DNA of 28,412 nt from Propionimicrobium sp963511305 (GCA_963511305.1 CAUPIJ010000025.1:1-28412), one strand, 5' to 3'. Numbered from the stretch's first letter, positions 1-7,805 are shown. Program-made: numbers and translations. The notes: generated from the letters alone by a model not told the origin.

Positions 1-120
1 CTTCGCCGATAGGCTCGCGCTGACCTTCGCCGATAGGCTCGCGCTGACCTTCGCCGATAGGCTCGCGCTGATCTTCGCCGATAGGCTCGCGCCAGTCTTC
101 GCCGACAACTCGATAAGAGG
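1..120. repeat. 24-bp tandem repeat array at the left edge (four full units and a partial fifth)
   Basis: Units begin at 1, 25, 49 and 73, and a degenerate fifth starts at 97. The first two are identical, and units three and four differ only in their last few bases. The period is a multiple of three, so the array can be read as an 8-residue peptide repeat. On the plus strand (frame from base 2) it gives FADRLALT, open from the window edge to a TGA at 227-229. On the minus strand it gives GQREPIGE, but that frame has a stop shortly upstream (near 150) and no start codon after it. It may be the 3' end of a gene entering from the left, or a non-coding minisatellite. No function is assigned. Confidence 0.85.
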
Positions 121-186
121 ACGATTCTTCCTGGTGGCGTTTTCTGTTCGACTACGAGCGGTAAAACACCACCGAAAACAAATCTG

Positions 187-1437
187 CTACGAAATCAGCG
201 GTCCCATCGCGCTAAGCGGCAGGACGTGAACACCGCTCGGCAGCGTGAAACCCGAGTAGCCCCCGGTGACTACGGCCAAGAAATCTGGAGGCGTAACCAT
301 TCGGCTTTCCCTCAACCGAAGCAGATTCTTTTCTGCGGCAGCGATGGCTTTGTCGGATTCACCCAGCTTCACCTCGACGCCTGCCCAGCTGCCATCGTCA
401 AATTCGATCAGGATGTCTACTTCCAATCCAGAATTATCCCGATAACAATAGCAAGACGCGCTGATTTGCTCGGCATAGATGCGGATGTCGCGAACCGCCA
501 TCGACTCGAAAACTTGACCAAAGTAATTGGGGTGCTGCGCGAGGCTTTTTGGGTTAGTTTTTAGCGCTGCGCAAGCGAGCGACGGGTCGCAGAAGTTCAG
601 CTTCGCCTGTTTACGCAATCTAGATTTAGACCGCAGCGAACCACTCCAAGGAGGCAATTCTTCGAGGATAAAAATCCTTGTCAGTGCGTCAAGGTAAGTG
701 CGAACACTTGCCGGGCTTAGCTCACCGCCGTCAGCAGAAATATCTTTCGACAAAGTCACGGCAGTGGTTTCGCTGGCGATATTTCTAGCGACAGAGCGCA
801 GTAGTCGACTGACTCGTTCGGGATCGAATTGGGTGCCCACCTGCGGCAGATCGACATGCGCAATATTCGTTAGATAGTTTTGTGAGAACCGCGCAAAACT
901 GGTGCTCTGATTGACGACCATCAGCGGCCAACCGCCCCTGATAGCTTCGGTGGCGAGCTCCTCATACGTGAGGGTCTTCGGCAAGGCCGGAACACTCTTG
1001 ATTTCCCGCAGATCAGTCAAACTCACCTGACCTTCCTGCGGATAAGCCTCGCCCAACGCCATCGGTCTCATTCTCAACCGCGAAAATCGACCTGCACCCG
1101 TGTGTCTAGTAATCGAATCTGCCGGCGTAGCCGAGCCGGACATGATGAACTGGCCAGGACGTTTCCTCTTATCGATTTCGTGCCGAGCTTCGTTCCATAG
1201 ATTAGGGGCTAGCTGCCATTCATCGATGAGCCTTGGTGTTTCTCCTTCTAGCACGGCCGCCGGGTTGAGCTCGGCAAGACGCTGATTAGTAGCTTGGTCA
1301 ACTCGAAACTCAGATTTGGCGTGGAACAGGCCTGTCTCGGTCTTTCCACAACCGCGCGCTCCCTCGATGACGACGCCCCCCATTACTTCGAGTTCGTCAC
1401 GCAAGACGGCATCGACCGATCGACGGATGTACCCCAT
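187..1437 (-). CDS. AAA ATPase with C-terminal DUF4143 / PD-(D/E)XK-like domain (paralogue 1)
   Basis: Predicted ATP-binding protein of the COG1373/DUF4143 type; its cellular role is unknown. Numbering from the ATG at 1437 (416 aa): Walker A GARGCGKT at 26-33, Walker B LIDEWQ at 70-75, sensor-like SGSATP near 100-105. The C-terminal part has a restriction-nuclease-fold pattern: Glu311, Asp341, then EVK with Glu355 and Lys357, in the order of a PD-(D/E)XK active site. A TTG two codons earlier (1443) is possible, but the ATG aligns with the start of the paralogue at 3679-4929, gives the same length, and lies 6 bp after a TACGAT box, so the mRNA may be leaderless. An array of 23-bp repeats lies just upstream. 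The gene appears less GC-rich than the metabolic genes, suggesting acquisition. Family assignment is firm; function is open. Confidence 0.9.
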   Translation of the reverse strand: MGYIRRSVDAVLRDELEVMGGVVIEGARGCGKTETGLFHAKSEFRVDQATNQRLAELNPAAVLEGETPRLIDEWQLAPNLWNEARHEIDKRKRPGQFIMSGSATPADSITRHTGAGRFSRLRMRPMALGEAYPQEGQVSLTDLREIKSVPALPKTLTYEELATEAIRGGWPLMVVNQSTSFARFSQNYLTNIAHVDLPQVGTQFDPERVSRLLRSVARNIASETTAVTLSKDISADGGELSPASVRTYLDALTRIFILEELPPWSGSLRSKSRLRKQAKLNFCDPSLACAALKTNPKSLAQHPNYFGQVFESMAVRDIRIYAEQISASCYCYRDNSGLEVDILIEFDDGSWAGVEVKLGESDKAIAAAEKNLLRLRESRMVTPPDFLAVVTGGYSGFTLPSGVHVLPLSAMGPLIS

Positions 1438-1443
1438 ACGCAA

Positions 1444-1449
1444 ATCGTA
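1444..1449 (-). promoter_or_regulatory. Candidate -10 box of paralogue 1 (leaderless)
   Basis: On the minus strand TACGAT is followed by exactly 6 bp and then the ATG at 1437, and no Shine-Dalgarno sequence is visible. A start about 6-7 bp after the -10 is typical of actinobacterial leaderless transcripts. The corresponding -35 position would abut the first 23-bp repeat (1472). Confidence 0.5.
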
Positions 1450-1471
1450 TCTAACCCCAGCTCAGTTTTCA

Positions 1472-1550
1472 CTTTTGCAAACTTTTCTTTTAGCCTTTTG
1501 CAAGGTTTTCCTTTAAACTTCTGCAAGTTTTTTGTTTCAACTTCTGCAAG
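1472..1550 (-). repeat. 23-bp iteron array upstream of paralogue 1
   Basis: Three full units at 1472-1494, 1495-1517 and 1518-1540, plus a 10-bp partial unit at 1541-1550. The conserved core is CTT(T/C)TGCAA(G/A), a short imperfect dyad with CTT and AAG arms; the rest of each unit is T-rich. Spacing is exactly 23 bp. The array begins 34 bp upstream of the ATG, where the -35 region would lie. This is the geometry expected of an operator for a multimeric, possibly self-acting, regulator. Confidence 0.75.
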
Positions 1551-1748
1551 ACCATCGACCTACCCGCGAAAGGGTTGTTAAATCGATCTCCGTCCATCTA
1601 GCTCAGTTTGACGCTGACAGCTAGTTTGTCTTGCCGCTCAGATGCCCCTTGAATCGCCCTAGGCCGCAAGCGCTTTCACGCCTATCGCAACTAAGTTGGG
1701 CCCTATTTTTCTTTGGGTAACCTGGACAGACAGACGAGGAGAATGAGC

Positions 1749-2363
1749 ATGAAAACACTCGGCATTATTGGCGCTGGCAAGCTCGGCATGGCGGTTGGTA
1801 AGGCCGCTGCCGACGGCGGCTGGAACGTCATATTTAACGACGTCGCAGACCCTATCTCCGTCGAGATGATGCTGAAAAATATGATTCCGCAGGCCACGAT
1901 GTCCACCTGCGCTGGCCTGACCAATACCGCGGACATCGTGATGCTGGCGCTGCCGCTTGGCCATTCGCACAAGCTCAACTACGAGCTGCTGACCGACCGC
2001 ATCGTGCTGGACGCCATGAACGACTGGGCGCCGAAAGGCCAGGACGTCATGCGCGCCACCAGCCAGATGATCGCCGAGCGAAACCCCAGAATGCACATCG
2101 CCAAGTCGATCAACCACTTCAGCTACCACGACTATTCCAGCGACCCGCGCCCCAAGGGCGACCCGCAGCGTCGCGCGATGGTGGTTGCCACCGACTACGA
2201 CGATGCCGCCGAGGCGATCAGCGAGCTGATCGACGACATGGGCTTCGACCCGGTAGTCGCGCCCTTCGCCAAGCACCAGATGCTAGAAATGGGCGGCCCG
2301 ATCTTCGGCGTGCGGATGAACGCGGCAGAGATGGCCAAGGTTCTAGAAGGCCAGGCTGGCTAG
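1749..2363 (+). CDS. NAD(P)-binding Rossmann oxidoreductase, F420-dependent NADP reductase-like (COG2085)
   Basis: A 204-aa protein with an N-terminal dinucleotide-binding loop (GIIGAGKLG, residues 5-13), then a strand-helix pattern and the segment ALPLGHSH. This is typical of small COG2085 proteins annotated as NADPH-dependent F420 reductase or predicted dinucleotide-binding enzyme. The ATG at 1749 is chosen because GAGGAGA (1735-1741) lies 7 bp before it; the in-frame ATG at 1743 is too close to that site, and the one at 1713 has none. The gene stands alone between minus-strand genes, and nothing in the window makes or uses coenzyme F420, so the true cofactor and substrate are open. Family is fairly sure, reaction is not. 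Confidence 0.8.
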   Translation: MKTLGIIGAGKLGMAVGKAAADGGWNVIFNDVADPISVEMMLKNMIPQATMSTCAGLTNTADIVMLALPLGHSHKLNYELLTDRIVLDAMNDWAPKGQDVMRATSQMIAERNPRMHIAKSINHFSYHDYSSDPRPKGDPQRRAMVVATDYDDAAEAISELIDDMGFDPVVAPFAKHQMLEMGGPIFGVRMNAAEMAKVLEGQAG

Positions 2364-2485
2364 GGGCTTCACTTGGCGTTTGTGAGCGCCAACTAGATTC
2401 ACAACCCAAAGATTCACTCCAGGAGATCCTGGCACCGTCGCGATGAGGGCTTTTGGGCCGGGAGAATGACCGCCTTTACGCCTAT

Positions 2486-3364
2486 CTAGCAGACCGAAAC
2501 ATCGTCTTCCCGCTGCCAGGCGCCGCCGAAAGTCTTTCTGGGTACACCCGCCGATCCCTCCGGCTGGCACCTCGGACACCAGTAGAGATTCCGCCCGGCA
2601 TAGACCTCCAGCAGCACGGGCGAGCCGCAAACCAGGCACTCCTGCCCCGCCCGGCGATAGACGTAGACCTCGCCGCCATGCTCGTCGACGCGGGCCTCGC
2701 GATGCTGCGCCTGCGGTGAATGCTGCGGGTCGACGGTGTCGATGCGCCCGGTGGTGACGTCGACGCTCATCAGCGCGGCCAGGTCTTGCCACATCGAGTC
2801 GAAGACCTCGCGCGGCAGCTGGTTGGCCGGCAGCTTCGGGTCGACGCCATGCCGAAACAACACCTCGGCGCGATAGATATTGCCCACGCCCGCGAAGACG
2901 TCCTGATCCATCAGAAGCTGCGCGATGGTGCGTTTGGCCTTGTGTATCTTGTTCCAGGCGCGCTCCGGGTCGGCGTCGGGACGCAGCGGGTCGGGGCCGC
3001 TCTTGTCGATGACGGCCTGCTTTTCCTGCGGCGTGATCAGCCGGCACCACTGCGGGCCGCGCAGCTCTGCACCGATCTTGGTGTTGGCGATCAGCAGCCT
3101 GAGGGTCTCAAAATTGGTGATTTCGTCGAGGGGCTTGAACCTGAATTTGCCGATCAACCCCAGATGAATCCAGACGCATTGCTGTCCGGCAAAATTGATG
3201 AACAAATGCTTGCCGACAGCGTCCGCGTCCACCAAGACAGTGCCGTCAAGCAGCCCAGCGGCATCGGCGAACCTGCCCTGCGGTGACGAAACCCGCACCT
3301 CGCGCCCGCCGAATTCGGCGCTCAGCTCGCGAGCGATTTTGTGAATCACGTGTCCTTCAGGCAT
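2486..3364 (-). CDS. nei: Fpg/Nei-family DNA glycosylase/AP lyase (Nei1-like)
   Basis: Base-excision repair enzyme that removes oxidised bases and cleaves the abasic site. The reading frame continues upstream to 3622, but the start is set at the ATG of MPEGH (3364) because the family needs Pro2 as the catalytic amine and Glu3; this gives 292 aa. Visible are VSSPQGRF near residue 25, the helix-two-turn-helix segment FAGVGNIYRAE, and a C-terminal zinc finger with CLVC and CPRC pairs separated by 16 residues. The MPEGH and VSSPQGRF segments recall mycobacterial Nei1 more than Fpg. It converges with the oxidoreductase gene ending at 2363. Its upstream region is taken up by the 271-bp repeat at 3402-3672, so its promoter must lie in or before that repeat. 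Confidence 0.9.
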   Translation of the reverse strand: MPEGHVIHKIARELSAEFGGREVRVSSPQGRFADAAGLLDGTVLVDADAVGKHLFINFAGQQCVWIHLGLIGKFRFKPLDEITNFETLRLLIANTKIGAELRGPQWCRLITPQEKQAVIDKSGPDPLRPDADPERAWNKIHKAKRTIAQLLMDQDVFAGVGNIYRAEVLFRHGVDPKLPANQLPREVFDSMWQDLAALMSVDVTTGRIDTVDPQHSPQAQHREARVDEHGGEVYVYRRAGQECLVCGSPVLLEVYAGRNLYWCPRCQPEGSAGVPRKTFGGAWQREDDVSVC

Positions 3365-3401
3365 GCCGTCCAGCATATGCCAAGCGCCCCAACCCGAGAC
3401 G

Positions 3402-3672
3402 GGAACCAAAGTGTTGAGCACAACAGAGCCGGTTCCCGTTGCGCGAAGGGAAGGCTCGACTCGAACAACAGACACCAAAAGTGCTGCAGTAAACACGAAC
3501 GGCTCCCACCAAACGCAAAAAGTAAAAGTTGGACGGGTGGGGTTGGTCAGTGAGAGCATCGTGGCTCGCTCGAACGAGCAACCCCACCCGGCCAACCGAT
3601 CAGAGGCTGCCAGCTCCCCCACTTAACCGGAACCAAAATTGCTGCACTCAACAGAAACGGTTCCCGTTGCGC
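3402..3672. repeat. 271-bp direct repeat, copy A
   Basis: Almost identical (about ten differences) to 5057-5327, in the same orientation. The two copies bracket the second ATPase/DUF4143 gene. The element starts and ends with a ~44-bp subrepeat (3402-3444 and 3629-3672) whose GGAACC and GGTTCC ends pair, and it has a weaker third copy at 3471-3510. In the middle an 11-bp perfect inverted repeat (3535-3545 with 3579-3589) can form a hairpin with a second GCTCG/CGAGC stem inside it. Short frames are open on both strands in both copies, but no start with a ribosome site or protein family is recognised, so it is treated as non-coding. It fills the 314-bp gap between nei and the ATPase gene. Confidence 0.9.
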
Positions 3673-3678
3673 CACTGG

Positions 3679-4929
3679 TTAAGGGCCGAGCACGGATAGC
3701 GGTACTACCAGAACCCCATCGTCTCGTCGATAAGAGACCCCGGCTGCTGTGACAACAACTAGGGCGGCGGGAACACGCTCAACCTTCGGGGCAACCCGAA
3801 GAAGATTCGCCGCACCAGCGTCTACCGCGTCCTGACCGAGCTTCACTTCGAAGCCGATCCAATCACCGCGATCGCTCTCAACTACCGCATCGATCTCGTC
3901 GCGGCCCTTTGAATCGCGATAGTGGAAGACGCCACGCGCACCCATCGCCTGCGCGTAAACCCGCAGATCGTGCACGACCTGCGATTCGAACAAGAAACCG
4001 AGCGTGTTCAGATCTGCCAATAGCCGCCGCGAGCCAGCGCCCAACAAAGCCGCCGCTAGCGAAGGATCCGCCAAGTGCCTAACCGGGGACTGCGAGGCGA
4101 CGCTCTTGGCGCGAAGTCGTGGAGACCAAGCAGGTTGATCCTCGATCAAATAGAGGCGAGAGGCAAAATCATGCAGCTCAGGCACAGCAGAGCTACCTAC
4201 AGCAAGCGAATACTCGTCCTGCATTCGACGAGTTATCGCGGCAAAGCCAGCCGGCTGCGAAACCAGACCCGCCAAGGCACCCAGATATGCGCGGAACCTG
4301 CGAGGATCGCGTCGATAGCCAGCAACGTCAGGGAAATCGTGTTCGACGATGTCGTCCAGATATGACGTAGCTTGCGCTTGCGCGTCAGCCGCCTCCAGCC
4401 CTAGCCAGCCAGGCCAACCGCCAGCGACTAGGCGATTCACCATTCCAGCGAAATCGAGCTCAGCCTCGGCTAGCGCCACCTCGGAATCATCGAAAAGCTC
4501 CGAAAGGCTGACTTCTCCGCTGGAGTGGCCGCTCTCGAACAGGCTCATCGTGCGCAACAGCACCCGACGAAATCTACCCGCACCCGAGTGCCGGAACGGG
4601 TCGGCGTCAGGGGTGGCTGAGCCGGTCATCAAGAATTGACCAGGCTTCTTGCGGTTATCGACCTCTCGACGAACGGCGTTCCAAAGCCCTGGGACGAGCT
4701 GCCACTCGTCCAGCAGCCGCGGATTTTCGCCCGGGAGCGCCGTTTCGGGTTGACTCTGGGCAAGCGTCGCTCTTGCGTCGCCGGCGTCGAGCCTGATTTC
4801 AGAGGCTGCGAACTGCCTGGCCGTCTCGGTTTTTCCACATGCCCTGGTGCCGCGAATCTCCACCGCCCCGCTGGAGCGTAGTGCCTGAGCAACCTGTGCG
4901 TCCGCAACCCTAGGCAGGTATTCATTCAT
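3679..4929 (-). CDS. AAA ATPase with C-terminal DUF4143 / PD-(D/E)XK-like domain (paralogue 2)
   Basis: Clear paralogue of the gene at 187-1437 and the same length, 416 aa. Walker A GTRACGKT at 27-34, Walker B LLDEWQ at 72-77, TGSATP near 102-107, then a shared GAGRF segment. The C-terminal nuclease-fold residues are Glu315, Asp347, Glu361 and Lys363, with the same Asp-to-Glu spacing (14) as paralogue 1. The ATG at 4929 has no ribosome-binding site but lies 6 bp after a TATTCT box, so leaderless translation is likely. Two 271-bp direct repeats lie on either side (3402-3672 and 5057-5327), the first only 6 bp beyond the stop codon. Gene plus repeats look like a cassette inserted or amplified between nei and copA. 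Family is sure; function is unknown. Confidence 0.9.
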   Translation of the reverse strand: MNEYLPRVADAQVAQALRSSGAVEIRGTRACGKTETARQFAASEIRLDAGDARATLAQSQPETALPGENPRLLDEWQLVPGLWNAVRREVDNRKKPGQFLMTGSATPDADPFRHSGAGRFRRVLLRTMSLFESGHSSGEVSLSELFDDSEVALAEAELDFAGMVNRLVAGGWPGWLGLEAADAQAQATSYLDDIVEHDFPDVAGYRRDPRRFRAYLGALAGLVSQPAGFAAITRRMQDEYSLAVGSSAVPELHDFASRLYLIEDQPAWSPRLRAKSVASQSPVRHLADPSLAAALLGAGSRRLLADLNTLGFLFESQVVHDLRVYAQAMGARGVFHYRDSKGRDEIDAVVESDRGDWIGFEVKLGQDAVDAGAANLLRVAPKVERVPAALVVVTAAGVSYRRDDGVLVVPLSVLGP

Positions 4930-4935
4930 AACCCA

Positions 4936-4941
4936 AGAATA
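4936..4941 (-). promoter_or_regulatory. Candidate -10 box of paralogue 2 (leaderless)
   Basis: TATTCT on the minus strand is followed by 6 bp and the ATG at 4929, exactly the spacing seen for paralogue 1. The -35 position would fall inside the first 23-bp iteron. Confidence 0.5.
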
Positions 4942-4946
4942 GCGAA

Positions 4947-5015
4947 ACTAATGGATTTATCCACTAGTGACTAATGGATTTCTCCACTTAAAAGTAGGGC
5001 ATTTCTCCAGCGCAG
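4947..5015 (-). repeat. 23-bp iteron array upstream of paralogue 2
   Basis: Units at 4947-4969, 4970-4992 and a degenerate one at 4993-5015. The core of unit 1 is TGGATTTATCCA, a perfect 5-bp dyad around TT. Unit 2 keeps TGGA and TCCA, and unit 3 keeps only the ATTTCTCCA half. Period and position match the array of paralogue 1, but the sequence is unrelated. Confidence 0.75.
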
Positions 5016-5056
5016 ACTCTACGTCCAGCACTCTTTCCCGCAAACTTTGCAAGGTA

Positions 5057-5327
5057 GGAACCAAAAGTGTTGAGCACAACAGAAACGGTTCCCATTGCGC
5101 GAAGGGAAGGCTCGACTCGAACAACAGACACCAAAAGTGCTGCAGTAAACACGAACGGCTCCCACCAAACGCAAAAAGTAAAAGTTGGACGGGTGGGGTT
5201 GGTCAGTGAGAGCATCGTGGCTCGCGCGAACGAGCAACCCCACCCGGCCAACCGACCAGAGACTGCCAGCTCCCCCACTTAACCGGAACCAAAATTGCTG
5301 TACTCAACAGAATGGTTCCCGTTGCGC
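5057..5327. repeat. 271-bp direct repeat, copy B
   Basis: Second copy of the 3402-3672 element, same orientation and length. End subrepeats are at 5057-5100 and 5285-5327, and the central hairpin is conserved. It ends 7 bp before the copA stop codon (5335-5337), so on the minus strand its first hairpin could act as a terminator for copA. Together with the iteron array it fills the 405-bp gap between copA and the ATPase gene. Confidence 0.9.
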
Positions 5328-5334
5328 GAGGGGG

Positions 5335-7548
5335 TTAGCGGGACGGGTTCCAGGCCCTCAGGCGCAGACTGTTTGTGACGACGAAGACCGAGCTGAACGC
5401 CATCGCTGCGCCAGCGATCATCGGGTTCAGGTAACCCAGCGCGGCGATCGGGATGGCCAGGACGTTGTAGCCGAACGCCCAGATAAGGTTGCCGATGATG
5501 GTGCGCTGGGTCTGGCGAGAAAGTTTGATTGCGTCGACGGCGAGCTTAAGGTCGTGGCGCATCAGGGTCAGGTCGCTTGCCGCGATCGCCGCGTCGGTGC
5601 CGCCACCCATAGATACGCCGAGGTCGGCCTGCGAGAGCGCGGCAGCGTCGTTGACACCGTCGCCGATCATCGCGACGCGCTGACCCTGCTCCTGAAGCTG
5701 CTGCACAACTGCGAACTTATCGCCGGGCAGCACCTCGGCGCGGACGTCGTCGACGCCCACCTTCTCCGCGACGCGCTCGGCCGTCAGACGGCTGTCGCCG
5801 GTTAGCATGACGGTCTGCATGCCCATCGACTTCAGCTCATCCAGTGCCCTTATCGAGCCGTCTGCGACCTCGTCGGAGACGCCGATCACGCCAAGCACCC
5901 CGCTATCCAGCACGACGAAGACCAGCGACGCCCCACCAGCAGCGAAGTCGTCGGCGGCGGCAGAAATATCTCGGCCTGCAGCGATGCCCAGCTCCTCGAG
6001 CAGCGCCCTGTTTCCGGCCGCCGAGGCCTCGCCGTCGACGACACCGCGCACGCCCTTGCCTGGCACGTCTGAAACATCGTCGGCCGAGAACTTGGCTTCT
6101 ACCCCCAGCTCGGCCGCCTTGCGCAGGATGGCCTTGGCGATCGGGTGTCCGGAACCCGCCTCTAGTGCTGCTGCTACGGCAAACAGCTCGCGTTCGCCGG
6201 CCGCAGCTTCAAAACCGGTCACCGCCATGACGCCCGTTGTGATGGTGCCGGTCTTGTCCAGCACTACGCAATTGACCTTTCGGGCTTCCTCAAGCGCCTG
6301 CGGGCCACGAATCAGGATGCCCATCTTTGAACCGCGTAGCGTTCCCGCCAGGAGCGCGGTCGGCGTCGCCAGACCCAACGCGCACGGGCAACTGATGATT
6401 AGCACGGAGACCGCCGAGGCGATCGCGAAGGAGGCGTCCGCGCCGCTGATCAACCAGGCGATGAGCGTCAAAAGCGCTAGCACGATGACCACCGGCACGA
6501 AGATGCCGGAGATCTTGTTGGCCAGATCCTGGGTGGCGGACTTGCCGGTCTGCGCTAACTCGACGAGGTGCGCGATCTGGGCAAGCTGCGTGTCGGAACC
6601 GACGGCGGTCGCCCGAACCACGAGCTGACCATTGGCATTCACCGCTGCGCCGACCACCCGCGAACCTGGACGAACCTCGACCGGCACGGACTCGCCGGTG
6701 ATCACCGAATTGTCGACCGCAGAATAACCGGAGACCACCTCGCCGTCGGTGGCCACCTGCTGGCCGGGTTTGACGACGAACTCATCGCCAACCTGCAGGG
6801 CCTCAATGGGCACGACAACCTCTGCATCGTCTCGCACCACCGTCACGGTCTTCGCGCCGACATCGAGAAGGGCGCGCAGCGCCTCGAAGGAATCCTTGCG
6901 CGAACGCGCCTCGATGTAGCGGCCGAGCAGGATGAACATGATAATCGCGGCCGACGCCTCGAAATAGATGTTGGCGAGCGCCCGGTCGCGGCTGAGGCTC
7001 AGGCTCCACTCGTGCTTCATGCCGATTTCGCCGGCCCCGCCGAACAGCAGCGCGTACAGCGAAAAGAAGTATGACGACAGCGTGCCCAGCGAGATCAGCG
7101 TATCCATCGTGGTGGCGCCATGGCGTAGGTTGACCAGCGCGGAGTGGTGGAAGCCGAGGCCACACCAGAACATGACCGGCGTGGCCAGCGCCAGAGCCGC
7201 CCACTGCCAGCCAGGAAATTGCAGCGCCGGGATCATCGAGATCGCGATCAGCGGCACGCCAAGCACCACCGCGACGATCAGGCGACGCAGGATCTGGGCG
7301 GGACGATCGACAGGCTCAGTATCCGGGCTGGGTGGACGCGCGTCGTAGCCGGTTTTCTGCACGACCGAGATCAGGTCTTTTTGACTGACGTCCGGCGGCG
7401 CAACCACGTGCGCGCGCTCGGTGGCGTAGTTCACCGACGCCTGCACGCCGTCGAGCTTGTTCAGCTTCTTCTGGATCCGGGCTGCGCACGCGGCGCACGT
7501 CATGCCCGAAACCTCAAGATCTATGACCTGATAATCGTTCACGTCCAC
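5335..7548 (-). CDS. copA: Copper-exporting P1B-type ATPase
   Basis: Membrane pump that exports Cu(I) from the cytoplasm using ATP. The 737-aa protein has one N-terminal heavy-metal domain (MTCAAC, Cys18 and Cys21), membrane helices from about residue 88, the actuator TGE at 284-286, the transmembrane CPC at 387-389, the phosphorylation site DKTGT at 431-435, a GHP variant of the SEHP nucleotide motif (His468), GDGVND at 629-634, and the C-terminal YN (694-695) and MxxSS (716-720) residues typical of Cu(I) ATPases. The start is a GTG at 7548, just after the copZ stop; a second GTG two codons later is equally possible. Third gene of csoR-copZ-copA. Confidence 0.96.
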   Translation of the reverse strand: MDVNDYQVIDLEVSGMTCAACAARIQKKLNKLDGVQASVNYATERAHVVAPPDVSQKDLISVVQKTGYDARPPSPDTEPVDRPAQILRRLIVAVVLGVPLIAISMIPALQFPGWQWAALALATPVMFWCGLGFHHSALVNLRHGATTMDTLISLGTLSSYFFSLYALLFGGAGEIGMKHEWSLSLSRDRALANIYFEASAAIIMFILLGRYIEARSRKDSFEALRALLDVGAKTVTVVRDDAEVVVPIEALQVGDEFVVKPGQQVATDGEVVSGYSAVDNSVITGESVPVEVRPGSRVVGAAVNANGQLVVRATAVGSDTQLAQIAHLVELAQTGKSATQDLANKISGIFVPVVIVLALLTLIAWLISGADASFAIASAVSVLIISCPCALGLATPTALLAGTLRGSKMGILIRGPQALEEARKVNCVVLDKTGTITTGVMAVTGFEAAAGERELFAVAAALEAGSGHPIAKAILRKAAELGVEAKFSADDVSDVPGKGVRGVVDGEASAAGNRALLEELGIAAGRDISAAADDFAAGGASLVFVVLDSGVLGVIGVSDEVADGSIRALDELKSMGMQTVMLTGDSRLTAERVAEKVGVDDVRAEVLPGDKFAVVQQLQEQGQRVAMIGDGVNDAAALSQADLGVSMGGGTDAAIAASDLTLMRHDLKLAVDAIKLSRQTQRTIIGNLIWAFGYNVLAIPIAALGYLNPMIAGAAMAFSSVFVVTNSLRLRAWNPSR

Positions 7549-7555
7549 CCTATGT

Positions 7556-7765
7556 TTAGAGCTTTTCGACCTGGTAGTCGCCGGCCTCGTCCACGGCCGC
7601 CTTGATGGCCTCGAGGTCGATCTCAGCCTCGGAGGTGACGGCCATCTTGCCGCCCTCGAGCTGAACGTCGACGCTGGTGACGCCGTCGATCTCGGAGACT
7701 TCTTCGGTGACCGCGTTTACGCAATGGCCACAGGTCATTCCGGTAATTTTGTAGTTGGTGATCAT
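7556..7765 (-). CDS. copZ: CopZ-like copper chaperone
   Basis: A 69-aa single heavy-metal-associated domain with the metal site GMTCGHC (Cys12, Cys15) and the length of a free-standing CopZ. It is expected to bind cytoplasmic Cu(I) and hand it to CopA. AGGAA lies 5 bp before the ATG. It sits 40 bp after csoR and 7 bp before copA, so the three genes are surely co-transcribed. Confidence 0.95.
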   Translation of the reverse strand: MITNYKITGMTCGHCVNAVTEEVSEIDGVTSVDVQLEGGKMAVTSEAEIDLEAIKAAVDEAGDYQVEKL

Positions 7766-7805
7766 TCTGTTTCCTTTGGTTGTTAGTGGAACTTAAAATG
7801 TGCAG

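Noticed and set aside
2373..2392. TTGGCG/CGCCAA hairpin between the convergent oxidoreductase and nei genes as a terminator
   Set aside because: Only 6 bp of stem and no T-run on either side; too weak to call.
3365..3622. N-terminal extension of the Nei glycosylase, open in frame into the 271-bp repeat
   Set aside because: The family needs MPEG at the very N-terminus because Pro2 is catalytic; the extension would destroy activity and is only the repeat read through.
4988..5282. Short open frames inside the 271-bp repeats (both strands, both copies)
   Set aside because: They are present because the two copies are near-identical; no ribosome site or known family, and open frames in several directions suggest chance in GC-rich DNA. 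Structure explains the conservation better.
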